From Streptomyces viridochromogenes DSM 40736 (lineage in GTDB: Bacteria; Actinomycetota; Actinomycetes; Streptomycetales; Streptomycetaceae): a stretch of 52,901 nt of DNA. Below the pieces are notes generated by a model. It was not told the origin of the DNA. It made no database searches and saw nothing but the letters and a program-made list of their open reading frames with translations. Location: assembly GCF_000158955.1 (NCBI RefSeq), contig NZ_GG657757.1:1834682-1887582 (forward strand), in the 5' to 3' direction. Below are positions 33,672 to 43,550 of the stretch, piece after piece. The position numbers and the translations under genes are program-made. The number at the start of each line of letters is the position of its first letter. The first letter of the stretch is position 1.

Positions 33672-34975
33672 TCCGTCTTCTCCTCCTTCGGCGGCTCGGG
33701 CGGCCGGTCGAACTCGTCGGTGACGGTCGGGGTCTCGTCGCCGTCCCCGCCGGTCCAGCGCACGAGCAGTTCCCCGAGCGCGGCCTCCTGCTCCAGCGCC
33801 ACCGCCTTCTCGCGGTACAGCTCCAGCAGGGCGAGGAAGCGGGCGACGACCGTCAGGGTGTCGTCGGTGTCCTCGACGAGGGCCCGGAAGCTGGCCTCGC
33901 CGAGCTCCCTGAGCCGGGCGATGACGATCCCGGCCTGCTCCTGCACGCTGACCAGCGGGGCGTGGATGTGGTCGACGTACACCTGCGGCTTGGGCCTGGG
34001 CTGCATCGCCTTCACGGCGAGCTTGGCGAACCCCTCCGCGCCGATGCTGATGACGACCTCGGGCAGCAGCTCGGCGTGCTGGGGTTCGAGCCCGACGGTG
34101 CGGGGGTAGCGCCGGGCCTCGTCGTCGAGGCGCCCGTTGAAGATGTCGGCGATCTGCTTGTAGGCCCGGTACTGGAGCAGCCGGGCGAACAGCAGGTCCC
34201 GGGCTTCGAGCAGCGCGAGGTCGGCCTCGTCCTCCACCTCGGCGGCGGGCAGCAGCCGGGCTGCCTTCAGATCCAGCAGGGTGGCCGCGACGACGAGGAA
34301 CTCGGTCGTCTCGTCCAGGTCCCAGTCCGGCCCCATCGCCCGGATGTACGCCATGAACTCGTCGGTCACCTTGGACAGCGCGACCTCGGTGACGTCCAGC
34401 TTGTGCCGGGAGATCAGCTGGAGCAGCAGGTCGAAGGGGCCTTCGAAGTTGGCGAGCCGGACCTTGAAGACTCCGTCGTCGGCGGCGCCTTCGCCATCAC
34501 CGTCGCCGTCACCGGTCGGCGCCTTGACGGCGTGCCGCGGCTCCGCTGCCGGGCCCACGGCCCCGGCCCCCACTGCGGCCGAACCGGCCACCGCCGCCAC
34601 GGGCGACACACTCGCCCCGACCACCGCCACCGACTCGACGGGCACAGCCGGTTCCACCGACGCGATCGGCTCGACCGGCTCGACCAACCCAGCGGGCTCG
34701 TCGGGCTCGACCAACTCGACCCGTTCGTCCGGCTCGTCCCACTCGACCCGTTCGCCCGGCTCACCCCGTTCGTCCGGCACAGCCGCCTCGGCCGACTCGG
34801 CCGGTGCGACCGACTCGACCGGCGAAGCCACGGGCGCCGTCTCCGGCGGCACGGGCCGCGTGGGCTCAGCCGCCGGGTCCGCCACCGGTTCGGCCGGCGG
34901 AACCCCCGGCCCTCGCCCGAGCGCACGCCTGCGGCCGGACTGGCCGGTGGGTGGTGGGGAGGCGTTCGAGGTCAT
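33668..34975 (-). CDS. scpA: segregation and condensation protein A (kleisin) with long disordered N-terminus
   Basis: A 435-aa kleisin that bridges the SMC heads. The conserved part begins near residue 169 (VFKVRLANFEGPFDLLLQLI) and continues through HKLDVTEVALSKVTDEFMAY, DLDETTEFLVVAATLLDLKA and the C-terminal winged helix (VVARFLALLELYREKAVAL). The first 165 residues are a low-complexity Pro/Val/Glu/Ala region with recurring PVE, EPDE and VEP units. That makes the protein much longer than the usual kleisin of about 260 aa. The ATG is at 34975, 18 bp after the RHH gene. Confidence 0.94.
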   Translation of the reverse strand: MTSNASPPPTGQSGRRRALGRGPGVPPAEPVADPAAEPTRPVPPETAPVASPVESVAPAESAEAAVPDERGEPGERVEWDEPDERVELVEPDEPAGLVEPVEPIASVEPAVPVESVAVVGASVSPVAAVAGSAAVGAGAVGPAAEPRHAVKAPTGDGDGDGEGAADDGVFKVRLANFEGPFDLLLQLISRHKLDVTEVALSKVTDEFMAYIRAMGPDWDLDETTEFLVVAATLLDLKAARLLPAAEVEDEADLALLEARDLLFARLLQYRAYKQIADIFNGRLDDEARRYPRTVGLEPQHAELLPEVVISIGAEGFAKLAVKAMQPRPKPQVYVDHIHAPLVSVQEQAGIVIARLRELGEASFRALVEDTDDTLTVVARFLALLELYREKAVALEQEAALGELLVRWTGGDGDETPTVTDEFDRPPEPPKEEKTE

Positions 34976-34993
34976 GGCCCCCGCAGGCTATCG

Positions 34994-35578
34994 CTACCGC
35001 CCGCGCAGCCGTCGTACGAGGATGCTGGCGTCTCCGCGGGTCTCCAGGTCGGCGAGGACCACGGCGACCGCCTCGCGGACGATGCGGCCGCGGTCGACGG
35101 CCAGGCCGTGCTCACCGCGGAGCACGAGACGGGCGTGCTCCAGGTCCATCAGCTCCTCGGCCGACACATAGACCGTGATCTTCTCGTCGTGCCGCTCACG
35201 GCCGCTGGGGCGGCGCGAGGCCTGCCTCCCACGCTTGCGAGGCGCCGCGGCGGCCCCGGCGGCCCCGGCGGCAGAACCTTCCTGCGCCGCCTGCCGGCGG
35301 GCGGAGCCGGAGCGCTCCGCGCCCCGGCTGCGGGACTCCCCGGCCTCGGCCGGGTCCGCGTCCGCCGCGACATGCTCCGCGCCCTCACCGTCACCGCCCT
35401 GCGCGGGCACCGACTGCGGCGCGTCCTCCGCGGCCGCCGCCGCGTCGCCCTCCCCCGCCGGAGCGGGCACCCTGGCGTCGCCGTTGGCCTGGCGCCTGGG
35501 CGTGGACGACTGCAGCCCCATCCCCCCTGTCGTACGGAAGAGTTCGTCGGCCCCCGGCAGACTCACTCGGCGTGACAC
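34994..35578 (-). CDS. ribbon-helix-helix-like DNA-binding protein between parA and scpA
   Basis: A 194-aa protein. About 125 residues of low-complexity Ala/Gly/Glu/Arg sequence lead into a basic stretch (RKRGRQASRRPSGRERHDEK). A compact C-terminal domain follows: KITVYVSAEELMDLEHARLV, then GRIVREAVAVVLADLE, then ILVRRLRGR. A beta strand plus two helices in this order resembles a ribbon-helix-helix fold. The GTG at 35578 overlaps the parA coding end by 16 bases. The position suggests a centromere-binding or regulatory partner of the ParA ATPase, but this is inference; I know of no characterised homologue. Confidence 0.75.
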   Translation of the reverse strand: MSRRVSLPGADELFRTTGGMGLQSSTPRRQANGDARVPAPAGEGDAAAAAEDAPQSVPAQGGDGEGAEHVAADADPAEAGESRSRGAERSGSARRQAAQEGSAAGAAGAAAAPRKRGRQASRRPSGRERHDEKITVYVSAEELMDLEHARLVLRGEHGLAVDRGRIVREAVAVVLADLETRGDASILVRRLRGR

Positions 35579-36732
35579 CGGGCGAGCACCTCCCTGGCGA
35601 GCTGGCGATAGGCGGCGGCGCCGACGGAGTTGGAGGCGTACGTGGTGATCGGTTCACCGGCGACCGTGGTCTCCGGGAAGCGGACCGTGCGCCCGATGAC
35701 CGTGTGGTAGACGTGGTCGTCGAACGCCTCGACGACCCGCGCGAGCACCTCACGGCTGTGCACCGTGCGCGAGTCGTACATCGTGGCCAGGATCCCGTCG
35801 AGTTCCAGCTCGGGGTTGAGCCGTTCCTGGACCTTCTCGATGGTCTCCGTCAGCAGGGCCACACCGCGCAGCGCGAAGAACTCGCACTCCAGCGGCACGA
35901 TCACCTTGTGCGCGGCCGTCAGGGCGTTGACCGTGAGCAGGCCGAGCGAGGGCTGGCAGTCGATGACGATGAAGTCGTAGTCGTCCAGCAGCGGCTTCAG
36001 GGCGCGCTGGAGCGTCGACTCGCGGGCGACCTCGGAGACGAGCTGGACCTCGGCCGCCGACAGGTCGATGTTGCTGGGCAGCAGGTCCATGTTGGGGACC
36101 GCCGTCTTCAGCAGCACCTCGTCGGCCGCCATGCCCCGCTCCATGAGCAGGTTGTAGACGGTGAGGTCGAGTTCCATCGGGTTGACGCCGAGTCCGACCG
36201 ACAGCGCGCCCTGTGGGTCGAAGTCCACGAGCAGGACCCGGCGTCCGTACTCCGCGAGCGCGGCACCCAGGTTGATGGTCGACGTCGTCTTGCCGACGCC
36301 GCCCTTCTGGTTGCACATCGCGATGATCTTCGCGGGTCCGTGGTCGCCCAGCGGGCCCGGGATCGGGAAGTACGGCAGCGGACGCCCGGTCGGACCGATA
36401 CGCTCCCGGCGCTGTCTGGCCGCGTCGGGCGCGAGAGTGGCCGCGTACTCGGGGTCGGGCTCGTACTCCGCGTCGGGGTCGTAGAAGTGCCCCTCGGGCA
36501 GTTCGTCGTAGTCGGCGAAGTGGTTGTGGGGCGCGCCACTTCCGTCGCCGGCCATGGCGTTCACGTGATGGCCATCCATCTTCTGGTGTGCAGTGTGAGT
36601 CGTCTGCTGACTCTGGTGGGCTGCGAAGGTGCGCACAGCGACGGAGCCGACAGCCGCGAACCCCGCGGGCGCCTGGTCCCGTGCAGGCATTCCTGGTTGG
36701 CCACCCCCGGGAGTAAATGTCGACTCATTCAC
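35563..36732 (-). CDS. ParA/Soj-family partition ATPase
   Basis: A 389-aa deviant-Walker ATPase. The P-loop KGGVGKTTST starts at residue 143 after an N-terminal extension of about 130 residues (His/Gln/Asp/Tyr-rich). VLLVDFDPQGALSVGLG (A-prime region), DFIVIDCQPSLGLLT (Walker B) and the C-terminal RFPETTVAGEPITTYAS are all present. A separate parA sits beside parB near oriC in Streptomyces; this one is an extra copy paired with scpA/scpB. The start is the GTG at 36732, eleven bases after AAGGAGG. It is the first gene of the five-gene operon running to rluB. Confidence 0.92.
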   Translation of the reverse strand: MNESTFTPGGGQPGMPARDQAPAGFAAVGSVAVRTFAAHQSQQTTHTAHQKMDGHHVNAMAGDGSGAPHNHFADYDELPEGHFYDPDAEYEPDPEYAATLAPDAARQRRERIGPTGRPLPYFPIPGPLGDHGPAKIIAMCNQKGGVGKTTSTINLGAALAEYGRRVLLVDFDPQGALSVGLGVNPMELDLTVYNLLMERGMAADEVLLKTAVPNMDLLPSNIDLSAAEVQLVSEVARESTLQRALKPLLDDYDFIVIDCQPSLGLLTVNALTAAHKVIVPLECEFFALRGVALLTETIEKVQERLNPELELDGILATMYDSRTVHSREVLARVVEAFDDHVYHTVIGRTVRFPETTVAGEPITTYASNSVGAAAYRQLAREVLARCHAE

Positions 36733-37112
36733 AAGTCGTCTTACCTCCTTGGTGACCAGGAAACTTCTAGACAGGTCAGCGTGGCACCATGCCGACGGTT
36801 GGCGACTCTATGGCGTGTCGGGCGTCCGCAGCAACACAATCCGCCGGACCCGGCCCGATGTGTCGGCAATGAAACATCCCGCTGTCAAGGGCGTACGGCC
36901 GTCGCACGGCAGGTTTCACCGGTGTGCGAATCGGTTGAAGGGTTACGTTCGAGGCGAGTTGCTCGAGAACCGCGAAGTGACCATACACACATCCGGCCGG
37001 ACCTTGCGGGCAAGGTCCGGCCGGGTGCGCGGCATTGACGACCCGTGTTGACGTATCGCCTTTACCTGTTGGTGACTTGGTTGATTTACCGGCCCACGGA
37101 GGCGGCGCGGGC
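36733..37112. other. 380-bp gap between ald and the parA operon
   Basis: It contains the ald terminator (36993-37024) and, to its left, the promoter region of the parA operon. No coding frame with Streptomyces codon use is present. Confidence 0.5.
36993..37024 (-). terminator. terminator of the alanine dehydrogenase gene
   Basis: CCGGCCGGACCTT (36993-37005) and AAGGTCCGGCCGG (37012-37024) make a perfect 13-bp stem with a six-base loop, about 90 bp past the ald stop. Confidence 0.8.
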
Positions 37113-38237
37113 TCAGCCGAGCAGCGAGGACAGCTCCACGTGCTCCGCGCCGTGCGCCTCGGCGACCTCCCGGTAAACGACCTTGCCGTCATGGGTGTTG
37201 AGGCCCTTGGCCAGCGCCGGGTCGCGGCGCAGCGCGCCCGCCCAGCCGTGGTTGGCCAGCTCGACGATGTAGGGCAGCGTGGCGTTGGTCAGCGCGTAGG
37301 TGGAGGTGTTGGGCACGGCGCCGGGCATGTTGGCGACGCAGTAGAAGACCGAGTTGTGGACCTGGAAGGTCGGCTCGGCGTGGGTGGTCGGACGGGAGTC
37401 CTCGAAGCAGCCGCCCTGATCGATCGCGATGTCGACAAGGACACTTCCGGGCTTCATCCGCGAGACCAGCTCGTTGGTGACCAGCTTCGGGGCCTTGGCG
37501 CCGGGGATCAGCACCGCGCCGATGACGAGGTCGGCCTCCAGGCAGGCCTTCTCCAGCTCCAGGGTGTTGGAGACGACGGTCTGGATCTTCGTGCCGAAGA
37601 TCCTGTCGGCCTCGCGGAGCTTGTTGACGTCCTTGTCGAGCAGGGTCACGTGGAAGCCCAGGCCGATGGCGATCTGCGCCGCCTGCCAGCCGGAGACACC
37701 GCCGCCGATGACGACGGCCCGGCCGGCCAGGACGCCGGGGACACCGCCGGGCAGCACACCCCGGCCGCCGTTGGCGCGCATCAGGTGGTAGGCGCCGACC
37801 TGCGGGGCCAGCCGGCCCGCGACCTCGGACATCGGGGCGAGCAGCGGCAGCGCTCGGCTGGGCAGCTCGACCGTCTCGTAGGCGATGGCCGTGGTCCCGG
37901 ACTCCAGGAGGGCGTCCGTGCACTCCTTGGATGCGGCGAGGTGCAGGTAGGTGAAGAGCGTCTGGTCCTTGCGGAGGCGGTGGTACTCCTCGGCGACGGG
38001 CTCCTTGACCTTCAGCAGGAGGTCGGCGGTGGCCCACACCTTGTCGGCGGTGTCCAGGATCCGGCCACCGGCTGCGACGTACTCCTCGTCCACGATCGAG
38101 GAGCCGACGCCGGCGCCGCGCTCGATGACGACCTGGTGGCCATGACGCACCAGCTCGTGCACGCCGGCGGGGGTGATGGCCACCCGGAACTCGTTGTTCT
38201 TGACCTCGCGGGGGATGCCGACCTTCACGTCGATCAC
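37113..38237 (-). CDS. ald: alanine dehydrogenase
   Basis: A 374-aa NAD-dependent enzyme interconverting L-alanine with pyruvate and ammonia. It opens with VKVGIPREVKNNEFRVAITP and contains YLHLAASKECTDALL, the Rossmann motif VVIGGGVSGWQAAQIA (about 168-183), KPGSVLVDIAIDQGGCFE and MPGAVPNTSTYALTN. I chose the GTG at 38237 because the longer frame (ATG 38276) has no ribosome site and overlaps likely promoter sequence. A SigB-like promoter pattern lies upstream. Confidence 0.95.
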   Translation of the reverse strand: MIDVKVGIPREVKNNEFRVAITPAGVHELVRHGHQVVIERGAGVGSSIVDEEYVAAGGRILDTADKVWATADLLLKVKEPVAEEYHRLRKDQTLFTYLHLAASKECTDALLESGTTAIAYETVELPSRALPLLAPMSEVAGRLAPQVGAYHLMRANGGRGVLPGGVPGVLAGRAVVIGGGVSGWQAAQIAIGLGFHVTLLDKDVNKLREADRIFGTKIQTVVSNTLELEKACLEADLVIGAVLIPGAKAPKLVTNELVSRMKPGSVLVDIAIDQGGCFEDSRPTTHAEPTFQVHNSVFYCVANMPGAVPNTSTYALTNATLPYIVELANHGWAGALRRDPALAKGLNTHDGKVVYREVAEAHGAEHVELSSLLG

Positions 38238-38274
38238 GGTCCTTGGCTCAGAGGGTATGGGGGCATTACTAGGC

Positions 38275-38298
38275 ATACCCGGGCACGCTCGGGCACAC
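38275..38298 (-). promoter_or_regulatory. SigB-type promoter candidate for ald
   Basis: On the minus strand GTGT, 14 bases, then GGGTAT fits the Streptomyces SigB-family pattern GNNT-N14-16-GGGTAY. A start point near 38268 would give a leader of about 30 nt. An overlapping TAGTAAT at about 38263-38269 could also act as a housekeeping -10. Confidence 0.3.
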
Positions 38299-38373
38299 CG
38301 GGAGAGACCGCAGGAGAACGTGCGGCGGAGCCAGTCTAATGAAGGTGTTCCCGCTGTCTAGCCTTTCATTGCA

Positions 38374-40458
38374 TCAATCTTCCTCGGATGCACTACGGAT
38401 TTCGCAGGCGTCAGGTCGAGGTTTCAGGTTTGAGTCGGCGAAGAGGGCCTCCAGGGGCTGGTCGTTCCCGTCCTGCTGCTCCCCCAGCAGCCGCTCGGAG
38501 GCTCCCCGGTGCAGCCGGGCCGACGCGGGGTCGCCGAGGTGGTCGAGGGTGTCGGCGACCCGCAGGTGCAGCGCGGCCTGCAACCGCGTGTCCTCGGCCC
38601 GCCGGGCCCACTCCACGGCCTCTCGGCAGGTGCGCAGCGACTCCTCGGGCCGGCCCGCGTACTCCTGGACCCGCGCCAACTCGCTCATGGCCCGCGCCTG
38701 CGCGGCCACGTCACCGTTGCGGCGGTGGCCGGTGATCGCCGAGCGCCAGTTCCGCAGGGCCTCGCCGTAGCGGCCCGCGTAGGTGTGGGCGGAGGCGATC
38801 CGCCCGTACAGCCGGGCGGCGTCCTCGCGCTCGCCCCGGGCGAGCCGCTCGGCCAGGGCCCGGCCGAACCAGTCGGCGGCCCGGTCGAAGTCGCCGAGTT
38901 CCAGGTGCGCGCCCCCTACGGATTCCATCGCGCGGCCGGTCGCGTACGGATCGTTCACCTCGCGTCCGGCGTCCAGCGCGGCCCGGTAGCGCACCAGCGC
39001 GTCGGCCGTGCGGCCGCTCCGGGCGTCGAGGTCGCCGAGGTTGAGCAGGGCGGCGGCGCGTTCGCGGGGCAGCTCCAGGCGCTCGGCCACGTCGAGGACC
39101 AGGTTGTGGATGACGTACAGGTCGGGCGCCGCCGCCTGGGTGCCGACGTGCGCGACCATCGCCCGCACCAGCTGGGACATCAGCCGCCGGGCCAGGGTGT
39201 CCAGCTCCCCGTCGAGGACCGCGAGCCGGGCCGAGGCCAGCAGGGCGGGCCGGGTCAGGCGCAGCCAGTCGGCGGCCGCCCTCGGGGTGGGAAAGCGCAG
39301 GGCGCGCGGCATGTCGAGGAGTTTCTGGCGTGCCTGGGGGCTGTCGGTCTCGGTGATCGCCCGGCAGGACTGGAGCAGCCGTACGGTCCGCTCCAGCATG
39401 CGTGCCCCGGCCAGCCGGCGCTCGGCCGGGCGCTCGTGGTGCTCGACGAGGACGCGCAGCAGGGGGTAGAGGCAGCCGGGCACCTCGTACTGCGGGATCG
39501 GTGAGTCCACCGCGTGCAGGAAGCCGAGGGCGACGAAGTCGTCCAGGACGGTGCGGGCGCTGTCGACCGAGCAGCCGGCGAGTGCGGAGGCGGTCTGCGG
39601 GTCGACGAGTCCGGCCGGGGCGAGGGCGAGCAGGCGCAGCATCCGGGCGGCGGTGGTGGGCAGGGCGGCGTAGGCGAGGCGGAAGACCCGGCTCAGCGCG
39701 GTGCCCTCGTCGTCCTCGGCGCGCAGCTGCTTGGCGAGGTCGGAGACGGCCGCCTTGGGGCGGGCGGCGAGCCAGCCGCCCGCCAGCATCAGCGCGGCCG
39801 GCTGCCCCTGGCACTCCTCGGCGAGGCCTTCGGCGGCCCGGGGGTCGACGGTGATGCGGACCGAGCCGGTGTGCCGGGAGAGCAGTTCCACCCCGGACTT
39901 GGCGTCCAGGCCGCCCAGGGTGCAGGGGCGGACGTCGGAGATGCCGGTCAGCGGGCCCTCGGAGACCGCGACGACCAGGCAGTCCGGGGTGTCGGGCAGC
40001 AGGGCGTCGACCTGCTCGGCGGCGTCCGCGTCGTCCAGCAGGAGCAGGGCCCGGCGGTCGGCCAGTGCGGTGCGCAGGGCGTCGGTGAGGTCGTCTTCCG
40101 AGGCTCCGGCCGGGGCGTCCTCGTCGAGGGCGGCGAGCAGGTCGCGGGCGGCGCGCTCGACGGGTACGGGGGTGCCGTCGGGGTCGGTCAGCCGGGCGCG
40201 CAGGACCCCGTCCGGGTATGCGCCGGCGACCTGCCGTACGAGTTCCTCGGCGAGTGCGGTGCGCCCCGACCCGGGCCGGCCGGCGATGAGCAGTACCCGC
40301 GCGCGGGGGGCTTTGCGGCCCGCGAGGGTGTCCAGTCCGGCGCGCTCGATGTCGGCGCGCAGTTCCTTCAACTCCCGTGTGCGTCCCAGGAACCGGCGTT
40401 CCCCGCAAGCGTGCCCGGTCAGCCGCACGTCGCCTGTCTCCACGACCTGATCCGTCAC
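38374..40458 (-). CDS. NB-ARC/AAA-type ATPase with C-terminal TPR repeats
   Basis: A 694-aa protein built like the AfsR/SARP and STAND families but without an N-terminal DNA-binding domain. The P-loop IAGRPGSGRTALA is at about 58-70, Walker B ALLLLDDADAA near 140, and a helical arm with GLDAKSGVELLSRH follows. From about residue 450 there are at least five TPR-like helix pairs (ALLNLGDLDARSGRTADALVRY, GGAHLELGDFDRAADWF, RIASAHTYAGRYGEALRNW in outline). The start is the GTG at 40458 after GGGAG. It probably acts as a nucleotide-switched scaffold. Partner unknown. Confidence 0.82.
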   Translation of the reverse strand: MTDQVVETGDVRLTGHACGERRFLGRTRELKELRADIERAGLDTLAGRKAPRARVLLIAGRPGSGRTALAEELVRQVAGAYPDGVLRARLTDPDGTPVPVERAARDLLAALDEDAPAGASEDDLTDALRTALADRRALLLLDDADAAEQVDALLPDTPDCLVVAVSEGPLTGISDVRPCTLGGLDAKSGVELLSRHTGSVRITVDPRAAEGLAEECQGQPAALMLAGGWLAARPKAAVSDLAKQLRAEDDEGTALSRVFRLAYAALPTTAARMLRLLALAPAGLVDPQTASALAGCSVDSARTVLDDFVALGFLHAVDSPIPQYEVPGCLYPLLRVLVEHHERPAERRLAGARMLERTVRLLQSCRAITETDSPQARQKLLDMPRALRFPTPRAAADWLRLTRPALLASARLAVLDGELDTLARRLMSQLVRAMVAHVGTQAAAPDLYVIHNLVLDVAERLELPRERAAALLNLGDLDARSGRTADALVRYRAALDAGREVNDPYATGRAMESVGGAHLELGDFDRAADWFGRALAERLARGEREDAARLYGRIASAHTYAGRYGEALRNWRSAITGHRRNGDVAAQARAMSELARVQEYAGRPEESLRTCREAVEWARRAEDTRLQAALHLRVADTLDHLGDPASARLHRGASERLLGEQQDGNDQPLEALFADSNLKPRPDACEIRSASEED

Positions 40459-40517
40459 GGGCCACACTCCCGTCCCACCACGCACAAGCCCGCCGGGACT
40501 CCGGTCCGGGCGTGCTA

Positions 40518-40538
40518 CAGAGCCTAGTTCACGCTCTG
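40518..40538. promoter_or_regulatory. inverted repeat in the NB-ARC gene promoter region
   Basis: CAGAGC (40518-40523) and GCTCTG (40533-40538) flank nine bases that include a CTAG. It lies 60-80 bases upstream of the start. On the minus strand TTGCAG, 18 bases, TAGCAC could be the promoter. Confidence 0.3.
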
Positions 40539-40640
40539 CAACGTTCCGGGCGGAGCACGGCGGGCTCGGCGGACACTTCGCCCGATCGGATCAGCCGATC
40601 TTCACACCACGCGGGGAGCGGGGCCGGACGGAGAGCCCCT

Positions 40641-41267
40641 TCATGCCTCGAACGGACGCGCCGGCCACGGTGCCTGGGCCGGGCGCAGCGCGTCCAGACC
40701 GTCGCCGGACCGCGCGGCGATCAGGGAGAGGACGCCCACGACGAGGCAGTTGTTGTGCAGTTCGCCGGCCAGCACACCACGGGCGAGGTCCCCGACCGGA
40801 ACCCGGTCGAGCTCCATGTCGGCCTCTTCCTCCTCGACCGCGAAGCGCTCGCCCTCGGCCTCGGACAGATCGCGGGCGAGGAAGATCCGTACGGCCTCGT
40901 CGCAGCCGCCCGGCGTGGTGTAGACGTCGGTCAGCACCCGCCAGTCCTCGGCCTTGACGTGCGCCTCCTCGTACAGCTCGCGCTGCGCGGCGTGCAGCGG
41001 GTTCTCGCCGGGGACGTCGAGCAGTCCGGCCGGGATCTCCCACAGCTTGTGGCGCACGGGGTGGCGGTACTGGCGCAGGACCAGGACGCGGTCGGCCTCG
41101 TCGAGCGCGAGGACGGCCACGGAGCCGGGGTGGACCTGGTAGTCCCGGCCGACCACGGTGCCGTCGGGCATGACCACGTCGTCGGTGCGGACGGAGGTCT
41201 TGTTGCCCACGAAGGGGGTGTCCGTCGCTCGGATCTCCCACTCCTCCGGGGTGTCCTTGATCGTCAT
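40641..41267 (-). CDS. NUDIX hydrolase (ADP-ribose pyrophosphatase-like)
   Basis: A 208-aa hydrolase. The Nudix box GLLDVPGENPLHAAQRELYEEAHV follows G-x5-E-x7-REUxEExGU, with the last Gly replaced by Ala; it is quoted here only as its family pattern. The upstream strand order (VLALDEADRVLVLRQYRHPV, then LWEIPAG) and downstream EEEEADMEL are typical of ADP-ribose pyrophosphatases (NudF/MutT-like). The start is the ATG at 41267 after GGAAGGACA. It lies downstream of pyrG but is separated by a terminator. Likely role: clearing ADP-ribose or a similar nucleoside diphosphate derivative. Confidence 0.9.
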   Translation of the reverse strand: MTIKDTPEEWEIRATDTPFVGNKTSVRTDDVVMPDGTVVGRDYQVHPGSVAVLALDEADRVLVLRQYRHPVRHKLWEIPAGLLDVPGENPLHAAQRELYEEAHVKAEDWRVLTDVYTTPGGCDEAVRIFLARDLSEAEGERFAVEEEEADMELDRVPVGDLARGVLAGELHNNCLVVGVLSLIAARSGDGLDALRPAQAPWPARPFEA

Positions 41268-41308
41268 GCCTGTCCTTCCACGTGCCCAACCCGAGGTGCC
41301 GAAAGAAA

Positions 41309-41343
41309 CCGGGGTGCACACCTTTTGAAGGGATGCACCCCGG
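41309..41343 (-). terminator. terminator of pyrG
   Basis: CCGGGGTGCA (41309-41318) pairs with TGCACCCCGG (41334-41343) across a 15-base loop, 20 bp past the pyrG TAA stop. Confidence 0.75.
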
Positions 41344-41362
41344 CCACCGTACAACTGGTGTG

Positions 41363-43021
<1,659 letters not shown>

Positions 43022-43550
43022 GGCCAAGACGGGGCTCCCGTGGTCGCGGTCTGGGGGTGCGGTGCGGCTGCCTGCCGGAGGTTTCCGGGGGTTGCCGTCG
43101 CTGCGGTTCGGGGGTTCCCTGTCAGGGATGGGGCCCACCGGTCCACGGGCTACCAGCGTATCAGCGCCTCGGGGCACCGGCTTCCGGCCACGCTCCGCGC
43201 ACGGATCGCCACGGAGACCGCCCCGGTCACCGGTCCCTCACCCATTGCTCACTCGTTCGGCGTACCCGGCTTGCCCGGAGCGGCCCCCAGATCATCTGCG
43301 TGCGTCGTATCCTGCTCGGACACTCGCTGCCGAGCGCGCCCGGCCCAACGGCACCACCCCCCGCCCGTAAGCACCGGAACAAGGTGAGCTCGTCAGTTCG
43401 TTGAGCAACAATTGGCGCTTTGCATCACGGCTGGGCGACCTGTTTTGCTTCATCGCTCAACGACGCATTGCAAGACTGCTGAAAACCCCCTTGACCGCAC
43501 TAGCGACAGCCCCCTCGTGGGGTGACGTGGCCGTTCGACTGGAGTTGCAC
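43022..43550. other. 529-bp divergent region between pyrG and the GH15 gene
   Basis: It contains both promoters. The segment 43400-43500 is AT-richer than its surroundings. It holds a 9-bp inverted repeat, TCGTTGAGC (43398-43406) and GCTCAACGA (43455-43463), that could fold in the GH15 leader. The GH15 frame is open back to 43401, but codon use there is poor. No other gene is supported. Confidence 0.45.
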
